A stretch of 64,000 bases of DNA from the NCBI RefSeq assembly GCF_004361815.1, contig NZ_SNWA01000001.1:620001-684000 (forward strand), in the 5' to 3' direction. The notes under the pieces are model-generated. The model did not search any database, was not told the origin of the DNA, and was given only the letters and a program-made list of their open reading frames with translations. Shown one piece after another: positions 35,705 to 44,795 of this stretch. This stretch comes from Paraburkholderia sp. BL10I2N1 (GTDB lineage: Bacteria > Pseudomonadota > Gammaproteobacteria > Burkholderiales > Burkholderiaceae). How positions within the stretch are numbered: position 1 is the first letter of the stretch; every line of letters begins with the position of its first letter. The position numbers were made by a program, and so were the translations under genes.

Positions 35705-36942
35705 CCTTTCAGCGCGCTGGCAAACGCCTTTTGCGCATCGTCGGCCGACTGGTCCTTGTTCCAGAAGTTGGTGATCACGTCCTGCAACGCGCCTTGCACG
35801 TCCGGCGGAATCAGCATTTCCGGATTAGGCAGCTGGCGCGACTTGTCCTTCATGATCGCAATGCCCTCTTTCGCGCAGACGTCGAGGCTCGACGTGTCGA
35901 CATCCGGGCGGATCGGAATCGAGCCCTTCTTCGCGCTGAACGCGACCTGCGCTTCCGGCGACGTCATGACGGTCGCGAGCAGGTTCTGCGCCTTGATGGC
36001 GGCGGCATTGTCCGTTTTCGGGAACACGAAGACATCGCCCGCGACCATGTACGGCGAATGCGCACCGAAGCCCGGGAAGCAGCCGAAGTCCTTGCCCGGC
36101 TCCTGCTTCGCCGCGGAGAACTCGCCCTTGGCCCAGTCGCCCATGATCTGCACGCCGGCCTTGCCCGAAATCACCAGCGCCGTCGCATCGTTCCAGTTGC
36201 GGTTAGGCGAACCCGGATCGACGTAGTTGTGCAGACGCTTGAAGGTGGTCAGCACGTTCCTGAACGCAGGCGATTTCACGGCGTTCGCGTCGCGGTCCCG
36301 ATACACCTTCAGGTACAGATCCGTGCCGCCGACATAGGAAAGCACCGCGTCGAACGTGATCTTCTCCTGCCAGGCCTGACCGCCAAGCGCGAGCGGGATC
36401 AGGCCCGCCGCCTTGAGCTTGTCGAGGTCGCCGAAGAATTCATCGAAGGTCTTGGGTTCTCCCGCAATGCCGGCTTTCTGGAACGCTGGCTTCGAATAGA
36501 AAAACCAGTTCTGCATGTGAATGTCGACTGGCGCGGCGTAATAGTGCCCATTCACCTTGATGCTGTTCAGGATCGATTCCGGAAAGATGCCGCTCCAGTT
36601 CTCCTTCGCAGCCACGGCATCGACGTTGTTCAGCAGGCCCTGATCGATCAGGTCGTGAAACTGCTTCGATGTGTTGAACTGCGCGGCCGTCGGTGGATCG
36701 CCGCCGACGATGCGGTTGATCGCCGTCGAGCGCGCCTGGTCGGCGCCGGCCACCGCGTTGTCGACCCACTGCCCGCCGGCCTTGTTGTAGGCGTCCGCAA
36801 ACTGGCGGATCGCGGCAGACTCGCCGCCCGAGGTCCACCAGTGAATCACGTTCGCCTTCAACGGCTCGGCCGCGTGCGCGACGAGGCCGTTCATCACCAG
36901 CGCTGCGACCATGCAGGTCACGATCTTTCTCTTGCTGTTCAT
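35701..36942 (-). CDS. sugar ABC transporter binding protein
   Basis: A 413-residue family 1 extracellular binding protein (signal peptide KRKIVTCMVAALVMNGLVAHA, then AEPLKANVIHWWTSGGES). Start ATG 36942 follows GGAGGAG. Its segments (IHMQNWFFYSKPAFQKAGI, GKAGVQIMGDWAKGEF) are typical of importers for glucosides and oligosaccharides. The adjacent beta-glucosidase suggests a beta-linked glucoside such as cellobiose as the ligand. Confidence 0.92.
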   Translation of the reverse strand: MNSKRKIVTCMVAALVMNGLVAHAAEPLKANVIHWWTSGGESAAIRQFADAYNKAGGQWVDNAVAGADQARSTAINRIVGGDPPTAAQFNTSKQFHDLIDQGLLNNVDAVAAKENWSGIFPESILNSIKVNGHYYAAPVDIHMQNWFFYSKPAFQKAGIAGEPKTFDEFFGDLDKLKAAGLIPLALGGQAWQEKITFDAVLSYVGGTDLYLKVYRDRDANAVKSPAFRNVLTTFKRLHNYVDPGSPNRNWNDATALVISGKAGVQIMGDWAKGEFSAAKQEPGKDFGCFPGFGAHSPYMVAGDVFVFPKTDNAAAIKAQNLLATVMTSPEAQVAFSAKKGSIPIRPDVDTSSLDVCAKEGIAIMKDKSRQLPNPEMLIPPDVQGALQDVITNFWNKDQSADDAQKAFASALKG

Positions 36943-37003
36943 TCCGTCTCCTCCAGGCTTCACGCCTGTGTTTGCAGACCGATACAGGGAAAAACCAGTG
37001 AAC

Positions 37004-38383
37004 TCAGGAGCGTGCGTTGCGCTCTGTCAGAAACTTTGCGATCAGTTCAGCGCTGTGCTTGAGGGTGCGCTTCTGCGTGTCGTAATCGACGTGCACGACG
37101 CCAAAGCGCCGCTCATAGCCAAACGCCCATTCGAAGTTATCCATCAGCGACCACACGAAATAGCCGCGGATATCGACCCCCGCCTTGATCGCCGCGTCGA
37201 CGGCGGTAAGGTGGCGCTTCAGGAACGAGATACGCTGCGGATCGTCGACGCGGCCGTCGATCACCTTGTCGTCCGACGCCATGCCGTTTTCGGTGATGTA
37301 GATCGGCGGCAAGCTGGCGTAGGTACGATTAAACCCGATCAGCAGGTCACGCAGACCATCGGGATACACCTCCCAGCCCATCTGCGTGCGCTCGACGCCC
37401 GCCAGCGGCACTTCAACAAAGCCGTGCGCCCCGTCGCTCTTCACATTCGTGCGGAAATAATAGTTGATGCCAAGGAAATCGAGCGGCTCGGCGATCTTCC
37501 GCATGTCGCCTTCCAGCACCAGCGGATCGGTGCCGGGCCACAATTCGAAAAGATCCTCGGGATACGCGTCTTTGAAGAGCGGATCGAGAATCCACGCGTT
37601 GTGCTGAACCTCGAAGAGATGCGCCGCACGTCGATCGGCTTCGCTATCCGAATTCGCCGTGCCGCGGCCGACGTTCGCGACGATGCCCTTCTTCGAGGCG
37701 GGATCGTTCGCCCTCAACACCGGGATCGCGCTGCCGTGCGCGAGCAGCAGATGATGCATCGCCTGCGTTGCGAAACGCCCGTTCGCGAGGCCCGGCGCGT
37801 GATGGCCATTGCCATAGCCGAGATACGCCGAACACCACGGCTCATTGAGGGTCGCCCATGCATCGACCTGGCCCGCCAGTTCGCGGCTCATCAGATCGGC
37901 ATAGTCGGCGAAGCGGTACACGATGTCGCGATTGAGCCAGCCGCCGCGATCTTCGAGATGCTGCGGCAGGTCCCAGTGATACAGCGTGACAAAAGTCTTG
38001 AGGCCCTTCTCTTTCAGGCGGCCAAGCAGACGTTTATAGAAATCGAGACCCATCTGGTTCGGCCGGCCTGCTGCGTCCATCACGCGCGGCCAGGCAATCG
38101 ACAGCCGGTAGCCGTCGACATTCAGTGCCGACAGCAGATCGAGGTCGGATTCCCAGCGATGGTAGTGGTCGCAGGCAACAGCGCCCGTGTCACCGGCCAG
38201 CACCTTGCCAGGCGTTGCGGAGAACGTGTCCCAGATCGACGGCAGGCGGCCATCTTCATTGGCGGCGCCTTCGATCTGATAGGCCGCCGTCGCGGCGCCG
38301 AGCAGGAAATCTTTGCGCCAGAGCGCGGAGTCGGCCGGCGGCGAAAACGGGTCGACAGGCAAAGCGGATACGTCGTTAGCCAC
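37004..38383 (-). CDS. GH1 beta-glucosidase
   Basis: A 459-residue family 1 glycoside hydrolase with the acid/base Glu181 in TLNEPW and nucleophile Glu365 in YITENG, plus the sugar-binding YQIEGA and MDNFEWAFGY segments. No signal peptide, so it works in the cytoplasm on glucosides brought in by the ABC importer. Start GTG 38383 is chosen for its GAGGAA site. It is the first gene of the operon, 39 bases after the operator. Confidence 0.94.
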   Translation of the reverse strand: MANDVSALPVDPFSPPADSALWRKDFLLGAATAAYQIEGAANEDGRLPSIWDTFSATPGKVLAGDTGAVACDHYHRWESDLDLLSALNVDGYRLSIAWPRVMDAAGRPNQMGLDFYKRLLGRLKEKGLKTFVTLYHWDLPQHLEDRGGWLNRDIVYRFADYADLMSRELAGQVDAWATLNEPWCSAYLGYGNGHHAPGLANGRFATQAMHHLLLAHGSAIPVLRANDPASKKGIVANVGRGTANSDSEADRRAAHLFEVQHNAWILDPLFKDAYPEDLFELWPGTDPLVLEGDMRKIAEPLDFLGINYYFRTNVKSDGAHGFVEVPLAGVERTQMGWEVYPDGLRDLLIGFNRTYASLPPIYITENGMASDDKVIDGRVDDPQRISFLKRHLTAVDAAIKAGVDIRGYFVWSLMDNFEWAFGYERRFGVVHVDYDTQKRTLKHSAELIAKFLTERNARS

Positions 38384-38421
38384 GAGTTTTCCTCACGCAA
38401 AACCGTTGAACGAGCGCTGGG

Positions 38422-38435
38422 TGGAAGCGCTTCCA
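38422..38435. promoter_or_regulatory. LacI-family operator
   Basis: TGGAAGCGCTTCCA is a perfect 14-bp palindrome with the central CG typical of LacI/GalR operators. It lies 39 bases before the first gene of the beta-glucoside operon, which also encodes a LacI-type protein. Confidence 0.85.
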
Positions 38436-38740
38436 CAAGACCAGCGAACGATAGCAGTGGCCCATTCATTGCAGCAATCAGGGTTTCTCTTGATAAGGGC
38501 TGCGCGGCCGACTTCGATACGCTTCAACCGCTGCGGTACGCCGTGAAAGGCACGGGCGGAGCCGTTTCATCAGGCGCCCCCCACCGTATCAGGTCGCGCC
38601 AGACCCGCGCGTCTGAAGGATTCAGACGCAAGTTGTCTCGCTGAAAAAAGTAATGATGCGCGACAGCAGGGCCGAATCAGCGCACACTGGTGAGGTGCTC
38701 GAACCATCTGGCGAGCGTCCACAACAACGGGAGCAGGGTC
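38436..38740. other. upstream region without a gene
   Basis: About 300 bases between the divergent beta-glucoside operon and the small basic protein gene. It must hold the operon promoter near 38440-38480, but I cannot point to clear -35 and -10 boxes. Confidence 0.4.
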
Positions 38741-38881
38741 ATGGCAAAAGGTCAACTACGAAGCAATCGCGAAGCGAAAAAACCCAAGCAGCCGAAGAAG
38801 GCAGCGCCCGCTTCGGGTCCGCTTAGCGCGAATCCGATCAAGGTAGCACCGCGTCTGTCCGAAACGGAGAAGAAGCGCTAG
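38741..38881 (+). CDS. small Lys/Pro-rich basic protein (46 aa)
   Basis: Begins MAKGQLRSNREAKKPKQPKK and ends with KVAPRLSETEKKR. It is highly charged, has no membrane segment and is probably disordered; it may bind nucleic acid. The start is after GGAGCAGGG. I recall short proteins with this kind of sequence in Burkholderiales genomes, without known function. Confidence 0.6.
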   Translation: MAKGQLRSNREAKKPKQPKKAAPASGPLSANPIKVAPRLSETEKKR

Positions 38882-38910
38882 GGCTCGCTGAGCCGCATAA
38901 AAAAACGGCA

Positions 38911-38934
38911 TCCGGGCGGCTCGGTCCGCCCGGA
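38911..38934 (-). terminator. hairpin with T-run on the minus strand
   Basis: TCCGGGCGG (38911-38919) pairs with CCGCCCGGA (38926-38934). On the minus strand it is followed, after five bases, by seven T. It suits an intrinsic terminator for minus-strand transcription from the rarD side; it also lies just past the small basic gene on the plus strand. Confidence 0.6.
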
Positions 38935-39119
38935 CATCAGGCAGGTCAATCGAAGCTCCCGGGTGCGTCGTTAGCGTTTTACGCGTCGGCCGGCTCTGTC
39001 AATTCAGTGGTTCGCTGTCCCTTCGTTCACCAGAAACTTATGCATCGTCGGGTCTTCGCACAGGCCGATTGCGCGATCGCGTGCCGCCTTTGCCTCCGTC
39101 ATGCGCTGTCCACATTTCG

Positions 39120-39497
39120 CTATGCGCGCCGGACTTTCGCGCGCCACAGTCTTTCGAGTGCATACACCGCGAGCGCGATCCAGATCGCCCCAAAGCCGAT
39201 CAGTTGCACCTGACCGAATGGCTCGCGATGGATCACGACGCCGATCAGGAACTGCAACGTCGGGACCACATACTGGATCAGACCGAACATCGACGGTGGA
39301 ATGCGCCGCGCGCCAGGCGCAAAAAGCAGAAGCGGGATCGCAGTGATGAGGCCTGCCAGCATGAGCAACGCCTCGGCGCTCAACGAAGCGTTGACAAAGA
39401 CGTCCGCCCCACGCGAAGCCTTGCGCTTTTGCGCAACCGGGTCGGTGCGACGTGTGAAGCCGGCAGCCGCGTGATAAAGCGGCATCCTGAAGTTCAT
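39120..39497 (-). pseudogene. partial duplicate of rarD (C-terminal part)
   Basis: The last 95 or so residues (from VFVNAS through LLMLAG, IPLLLFAPGARRIPPSM, HREPFGQVQLIGFG, ERLWRAKVRRA) are closely similar to the C terminus of the neighbouring RarD protein. The first 30 residues are unrelated. The matching segments are offset by 570 bases (39133 and 39703). It contains about three membrane helices, too few for this transporter type. An ATG at 39497 with a weak GAGAGA site could still allow expression. Confidence 0.75.
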
Positions 39498-39689
39498 CGC
39501 TGTCTCTCGAAGGTACAAACGCAATTTGCGCTCAATACAATGACGTGCCAGCGAGCGGCACTTCGACAACGCGAACAAAAAATTTCGCTACTTGTTGGCA
39601 ACCGGCGCTGTGCAGCGCCTGTGAATAGCACCGGTTCTGCGCCCCGCCGGGTCACGCGCCCTGACTATCCGCGCGCCTTTCGCATTGCG

Positions 39690-40565
39690 CTATGCACGCC
39701 GGAATTTCGCGCGCCACAGCCCGTCCAGCGAATACACCGCGAGCGCAATCCAGATCGCACCATAGCCGATCAGCTGAACCTGACCGAATGGCTCGCGATA
39801 GATCACGACGCCGATCAGCAGCTGCAACGTCGGGGTCACATACTGGATCAGGCCGAGCATCGACAGTGGAATGCGCCGGGCGCCAGCCGCAAAAAGCAGC
39901 AGCGGGATCGCCGTGATCGGCCCTGCCAGCATGAGCAGCACCTCGACGCCCCATGAAGCGTTGACAAACGCGTTCGTCCCGCGCAAGGCGAGGAGCGTGA
40001 GATAGAGCAACGCGACTGGAAAGAGCAGCACAGTCTCGAGCGTCAGCCCTTCGAGGGCGCCGAGCCTCGCGGTCTTGCGCAGGAGCCCGTAGCCCGCGAA
40101 GCTGACCGCCAGCGCAAGGCTAATCCATGGCGGCTGACCGTTTTCCCACGTCAGCCAGAGCACGCCGGCCGCAGCTATCGCCACCGCCAGCCACTGCACC
40201 CGACGCAGGCGCTCATTCAGGAATGCGAGGCCGAACAGCACATTGATCAGCGGATTGATGAAGTACCCGAGACTCGCCTCGACGATATGCCCCGCGTTGA
40301 CGGCCCAGATATAGATGCCCCAGTTGGTCGACAACAGCACTGCGCTCGCCGCGAAGCGCCCGAGCAAATGCCGGTCGCGCAGCACCGGACCGAGCCAGCG
40401 CCATTGCTGACGCACCGTCAGCACGACGAACAGGAAAAGCATCGACCAGACCATCCGGTGCGCGAGCATCTCGAGCGCGGAGATCTGGTGCAGAGCCTTG
40501 AAATAGAAGGGAAACAGCCCCCAGAGCGTGAATGCGAGAAATGCGTAGACGGCGCCGGGATTCAT
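39690..40565 (-). CDS. rarD: EamA/RarD-type permease
   Basis: A 291-residue drug/metabolite transporter with ten predicted helices. The start MNPGAVYAFLAFTLWGLFPF is the typical RarD N terminus; the ATG at 40565 is inside a longer open frame reaching 40757. RarD was named for chloramphenicol sensitivity but its substrate is not established. Confidence 0.88.
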   Translation of the reverse strand: MNPGAVYAFLAFTLWGLFPFYFKALHQISALEMLAHRMVWSMLFLFVVLTVRQQWRWLGPVLRDRHLLGRFAASAVLLSTNWGIYIWAVNAGHIVEASLGYFINPLINVLFGLAFLNERLRRVQWLAVAIAAAGVLWLTWENGQPPWISLALAVSFAGYGLLRKTARLGALEGLTLETVLLFPVALLYLTLLALRGTNAFVNASWGVEVLLMLAGPITAIPLLLFAAGARRIPLSMLGLIQYVTPTLQLLIGVVIYREPFGQVQLIGYGAIWIALAVYSLDGLWRAKFRRA

Positions 40566-40784
40566 TTTTATCGGTGTGCGGGACGAGAGCCAACGTGTCT
40601 CGCAGCCAGCCACGGCCAGCGAAAACAGACGATGCGATGTCGGCCATGGCGCGCGCCCAATACGCGACACCGCCGGTTTTTGCGACAATAGCGGATTTTC
40701 ACCGCGCACGACCTCGAGTGTCCACCCCGGCACATCGCGTTCGACGCGGTTCGCCACCCGATCAGGCCGCCCGCGGTTAGCACG

Positions 40785-41573
40785 ATGCCACTACCCCATA
40801 TCAACCTGTTGTATTCCGCATCCGGCCTCGGCGTCGGCTTTCTCGTCGGGCTGACGGGCGTCGGCGGCGGCTCGCTGATGACACCGCTCCTCGTGCTGCT
40901 GTTCGGTATCCACCCGGCGACTGCTGTCGGCACCGACCTGCTCTACGCGGCCGCGACCAAGGCGACGGGCACGCTCGTGCATGGGCTGAAAGGCTCGATC
41001 GAGTGGCGTATCACGCTGCGCCTCGCCTGCGGCAGCGTGCCGGCCGCCACCATCACGCTGATCCTGCTGCATCGCTATGGCATGGACACCCCGCGCACGA
41101 GTTCGCTGATCCAGATCGTGCTGGGCGTCGCGCTCTTGATCACCGCAGTGGCGCTCGTGTTCCGGCCGCAACTTGCCGCCTTCGCGGCGCGCCACCAGCG
41201 GGCGCCTGCTCCGGTACGCACCTTCTGGCTGACCATCCTGACGGGCGCCGTGCTGGGCGCGCTGGTGTCGTTGACCTCGGTGGGAGCGGGCGCAATCGGC
41301 GTAACGGTACTGTTGCTGCTGTACCCGACACTGACGACGACGCGCATCGTCGGCTCCGACATCGCCCACGCGGTGCCGCTGACGCTGCTCGCGGGCGCGG
41401 GCCACTGGCTGCTGGGTTCGATCGACTGGTCGCTGCTGCTGTCGTTGCTGGTGGGCTCGCTGCCGGGCATTGCGCTCGGCAGCTATCTGTCGTCACGGGC
41501 CCCGGACGCGTTGTTGCGCAACATCCTCGCCGCCACGCTGACGCTCGTCGGCGTGAAGCTGGTGATGGCCTGA
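40785..41573 (+). CDS. TauE/SafE-family sulfite/organic anion exporter
   Basis: A 262-residue membrane protein with about eight helices in two similar halves. The first half has GFLVGLTGVGGGSLMTPLL and the second LTGAVLGALVSLTSVGAGAI, the paired G-x-G-G-G-type loops of the family. Such proteins export sulfite, sulfoacetate or similar anions. No sulfur gene is adjacent. Confidence 0.9.
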   Translation: MPLPHINLLYSASGLGVGFLVGLTGVGGGSLMTPLLVLLFGIHPATAVGTDLLYAAATKATGTLVHGLKGSIEWRITLRLACGSVPAATITLILLHRYGMDTPRTSSLIQIVLGVALLITAVALVFRPQLAAFAARHQRAPAPVRTFWLTILTGAVLGALVSLTSVGAGAIGVTVLLLLYPTLTTTRIVGSDIAHAVPLTLLAGAGHWLLGSIDWSLLLSLLVGSLPGIALGSYLSSRAPDALLRNILAATLTLVGVKLVMA

Positions 41574-41608
41574 TGACGATGCCTGATGGCCCGCCGCGGC
41601 CAGCGCCG

Positions 41609-41860
41609 CTACTTGAAGAACCGGCAGGTCAGGTCGACCTCGAACTCCCTGACCCACTGGCCGACGCAGTCCGCGTGGTAAGACTGCGCGCGGCCACCGT
41701 AGCGCCGGACCGTCACAAAACGGCCGTGCGCAACGTCGGTCTCTTCGGTGAACCCCGTGATCTCGAACTGTGTCGGCGCAAAGCCGTAGCGTTCGCATGC
41801 CAGTTCGAACGCCGCCTGCTCACCGGCCGGCAGTTCGCGGAAACCCTGTCGCTGTTCCAT
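41609..41860 (-). CDS. conserved-type hypothetical protein (83 aa)
   Basis: The ATG at 41860 follows GGAGGAAC. The protein (MEQRQGFRELPAGEQAAFEL onward) has mixed charge, contains FVTVRRYGGRAQSYHADCV and ends LTCRFFK. Small soluble domain, no signal peptide, unknown function. It converges on the TauE/SafE gene. Confidence 0.65.
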   Translation of the reverse strand: MEQRQGFRELPAGEQAAFELACERYGFAPTQFEITGFTEETDVAHGRFVTVRRYGGRAQSYHADCVGQWVREFEVDLTCRFFK

Positions 41861-42233
41861 GTCGTTCCTCCAGCAGAGTTCGCATCAGGCGTTATCAGAG
41901 TATGCCCCGAATAACCGATCTTCTGTGGCCCGGCGCACCCAGGACGAACGCGACACCGCGAGGCACGCTTCAAACAACCGCCGGAACTGGCTCGCGGCGC
42001 GTGCGCTGCCGCCCTGACAGGGATCGCACGGCCCGCCTGAAAGGAGGACTGGAACACGTCTGCACAGGTAAAAACGGGTCCCGGTTTTCACCGGGACCCG
42101 CTCGTCATCAGGTTCACCATCGGCACCAGTGCCCCAGCCGCACGCGCGCGGCTATGTGACAAAGGCGTGACCGGCGTCGTCAGGACGCTTCAGGGCATTC
42201 CGGGCACCCTGCCCGCCACCGGCGAACTGCCGC
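41861..42233. other. gap with one terminator
   Basis: About 370 bases. The only clear element is the intrinsic terminator at 42070-42100. Short frames have no support. Confidence 0.5.
42070..42100 (-). terminator. intrinsic terminator of the BON-protein gene
   Basis: CGGGTCCCGGT (42075-42085) pairs perfectly with ACCGGGACCCG (42090-42100), four-base loop, followed on the minus strand by five T (42070-42074). It lies 134 bases after the stop of the BON-domain gene. Confidence 0.85.
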
Positions 42234-42581
42234 TTACTGCTCCTTCAGCGACAGCTTGTTCGTGACCGAAGTCACGCCAGCGACACCCTGCGCCACCGTG
42301 CCCGCCTTTTCGATCTGATCGGCTTCAGGCACCTTGCCGGTCAGCGTCACGACGCCGCCGCGCGCCCGCACGTCCACGCTCGACACGTCGATATTGCCCT
42401 TGGAGAGCGCCTTACGCACGGCGAGGCCGAGCGAACGATCCGCCTTCTTCGTGCTCGTCGCACCGGGAGCGGCCATCGTACCGCTCGCGGCCATGGCGTC
42501 GCTCGATTGCGCATACGCATTGCACGCCAGCACCACACACACCACTCCACCCAGCGCCTTCAAAAAGTCGACCGATTTCAT
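42234..42581 (-). CDS. periplasmic BON-domain protein
   Basis: A 115-residue secreted protein: signal peptide (ALGGVVCVVLACNAYA), a Ser/Ala/Met-rich linker, then one BON domain (DRSLGLAVRKALSKGNIDVSS, VRARGGVVTLTGKVPEADQ, GVAGVTSVTNKL). BON domains bind phospholipid surfaces; OsmY-type proteins protect against osmotic or envelope stress. Start ATG 42581 follows AAGGAGA. Confidence 0.9.
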   Translation of the reverse strand: MKSVDFLKALGGVVCVVLACNAYAQSSDAMAASGTMAAPGATSTKKADRSLGLAVRKALSKGNIDVSSVDVRARGGVVTLTGKVPEADQIEKAGTVAQGVAGVTSVTNKLSLKEQ

Positions 42582-43160
42582 GATTTCTCCTTTTGCTTCG
42601 GTTTTGGACCGCATCAACCGCGCGGCTTCGTTACGACTACCGGCGGCCTGTCGCGGCGCTCACGGGGCGCAGCTTTGCGACGGCCGACTTTGACTTCGAC
42701 ACGGTTTGCGAGAGGCAAGCGGGGCGGCGGCCGGCGCGAACCGCTGGGCGAGCGCTGGCCTGCCTGCCGCGAAGTCGCACAGCACGCCCGGTTCGTCTCT
42801 GAACGCCGGGTCGCGCTGCGCAATAGTTGATCGCGGCAGCGATGCCAATTTAATCCACGCGCGACAGAAGCGCAAAGGGTTTACAGGACACTGTTTCGTC
42901 ACGTGAAACGAAGCGGGTGCGCAACGCGACCGCATTTCACGCCTGGGTTCCGGCGCGTTTGACGCCCGCTTGACATCCGTTTCGCACCGGCTGCACGCTC
43001 GTTTCACGTTTTGTTACGCGTTTGTCCCGGCAGCGGCCGCCTGGCGTGCCGTTGCGGGACGAATCTCAGGTACCATCGGCGCGAGCATGCCCCGCCTGCC
43101 CTGTCGCAGGACGTGGCGACCTTTCACCGTCTCTGTTGCAATCAGCCGTCAGCCGATCCG
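42582..43160. other. 580-base gap without a gene
   Basis: Several imperfect inverted motifs based on TTTCGT/ACGAAA occur between 42890 and 43015 (for example around TTCGTCACGTGAAACGA), which could be regulator sites for the divergent genes. No gene or RNA is recognised. Confidence 0.4.
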
Positions 43161-44642
43161 ATGAAGTCTCCCAACGGCCCCCAAGGCCCCAATGATCCTA
43201 ACGACTCTTCCACCCCCGCCAGACGGAAACCACCTCGTCTCGTCGCCCGCTTCGTGGCCATTTCGTGGCGTGACCTCGCGGTGTCGTTCGGACCCATCCT
43301 GCTCATCAGCGCCGCCGCGATCTGGCTTGCCGTGCGTCTCATCCAGCCGGCGCCGCCCAGCACCCTGACGATCAGCGCGGGCCCCGAAGGCAGCACATTC
43401 TGGAACGCCGCGCAGAAGTACAAGGCCATCCTCGCGCGCAACCGCATCACGCTCAACGTGCTGTCGTCGGAAGGCTCGCTCGACAACCTCAAGCGCCTCA
43501 CCGATCCCAACTCGAACGTCGATGTCGGCTTCGTGCAGGACGGCGTCGCGCCAGCCGGCATGATCAAGGGCGTGATGTCACTCGGCAGCGTGTCGTATAT
43601 CCCGCTCGCGATCTTCTATCACGGCCCGTTCGTCGCGCGGCTGTCGGAATTCAAGGGTCAGCGCATCGCCATCGGCGCCGAAGGAAGCGGCACACGCGAA
43701 CTCGCGCTCACGCTGCTGAAGGCGAACGGCATCGTGCCGGGCGGCCCAACGAAGCTGCTGCCGCTTTCCGGCGACGACGCCGCGCAGGCGTTGATCGACG
43801 GGAAGATAGACGCGGCGTTTCTGACCGGCGACTCCGCGCAACCGCCCGTGATGGGCAAGCTCTACCGCACGCCGAACATCACGTTCTACAGCTTCACGCA
43901 GATCGACGCCTTCACGCGGCGCTTCCCTTACCTGACCGCAGTCACCCTGCCGACGGGCTCATTCGACCTTGGCCGGAATCAGCCTGCGCTGGACATCCAT
44001 ACGGTCGCGCCGACCGCCGAACTGATCGCGCGCGATTCGCTGCATCCGGCGCTCTCCGATCTGCTGATCGAGGCGGCCCGTGAAGTGCATGGCAATGCGA
44101 CCATCCTACAGCGCGCCGGTGAATTCCCGGCGCCGCGCGCGCAAGACTTCCCGATCAGCGACGACGCCGCTCGCTATTACAAGTCGGGCAAGAGCTTTCT
44201 CTACCGCACGCTGCCGTTCTGGCTCGCGAGCCTCGCCGACCGGCTGCTCGTGCTGCTCGTGCCGATCATCGTCGTGCTGATTCCGGGCTTGCGGCTGGTG
44301 CCGTCGCTGTACGCATGGCGCGTGAAGTCGCGCATCTACCGCTGGTATGGCGCGCTGATTGCGATCGAGCGTGAGGCGATGGGTGAAACTTCGCCAGCGG
44401 ACCGCAAGGCGCTGCTGGCGCGGATCGATGCAATCGAAGATTCGGTCAACGGTCTCAAGATGCCGCTCGCGTACGCCGACCAGTTCTATGTGCTGCGCGA
44501 GCATATCGGCTTTGTCCGCGGGCGCCTCATCCATCCGCTCGAAACGGCGATGGAGGAGACGCCGCAAGCATCGTCTGACGCGGTGCCATCAGGCGCTGCC
44601 GGCAGCGACGACCGTACCGCTCCGCCAGCCAGGCCGGCTTGA
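43161..44642 (+). CDS. TAXI-family TRAP-type solute receptor with membrane anchors
   Basis: A 493-residue protein. After a Pro-rich cytoplasmic start, one membrane segment (about residues 37-60, DLAVSFGPILLISAAAIWLA), then a TAXI-type binding domain (LTISAGPEGSTFWNAAQKY, VDVGFVQDGVAPAG, GQRIAIGAEGSGTRELAL, IDAAFLTG). A second membrane segment follows (LADRLLVLLVPIIVVLIPGL, about 355-375) and a cytoplasmic helical tail. The domain is therefore held between two membrane spans, unlike free periplasmic receptors. No TRAP permease gene is adjacent, so it may sense rather than carry its ligand. Confidence 0.85.
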   Translation: MKSPNGPQGPNDPNDSSTPARRKPPRLVARFVAISWRDLAVSFGPILLISAAAIWLAVRLIQPAPPSTLTISAGPEGSTFWNAAQKYKAILARNRITLNVLSSEGSLDNLKRLTDPNSNVDVGFVQDGVAPAGMIKGVMSLGSVSYIPLAIFYHGPFVARLSEFKGQRIAIGAEGSGTRELALTLLKANGIVPGGPTKLLPLSGDDAAQALIDGKIDAAFLTGDSAQPPVMGKLYRTPNITFYSFTQIDAFTRRFPYLTAVTLPTGSFDLGRNQPALDIHTVAPTAELIARDSLHPALSDLLIEAAREVHGNATILQRAGEFPAPRAQDFPISDDAARYYKSGKSFLYRTLPFWLASLADRLLVLLVPIIVVLIPGLRLVPSLYAWRVKSRIYRWYGALIAIEREAMGETSPADRKALLARIDAIEDSVNGLKMPLAYADQFYVLREHIGFVRGRLIHPLETAMEETPQASSDAVPSGAAGSDDRTAPPARPA

Positions 44643-44795
44643 ACGACCGGGCGACCTGGCCATTAGGCGCGCGCTGAAAAGATAAAGCAATGCATGCGCG
44701 CTGCGCATTGGGGTGCGCGTTTGCGTAAGATCTAATCGGAATCGCCAGGCGAGCAGACATTGCGCCCTGGGAACAGGGAAATCAGGGAGACCCAC

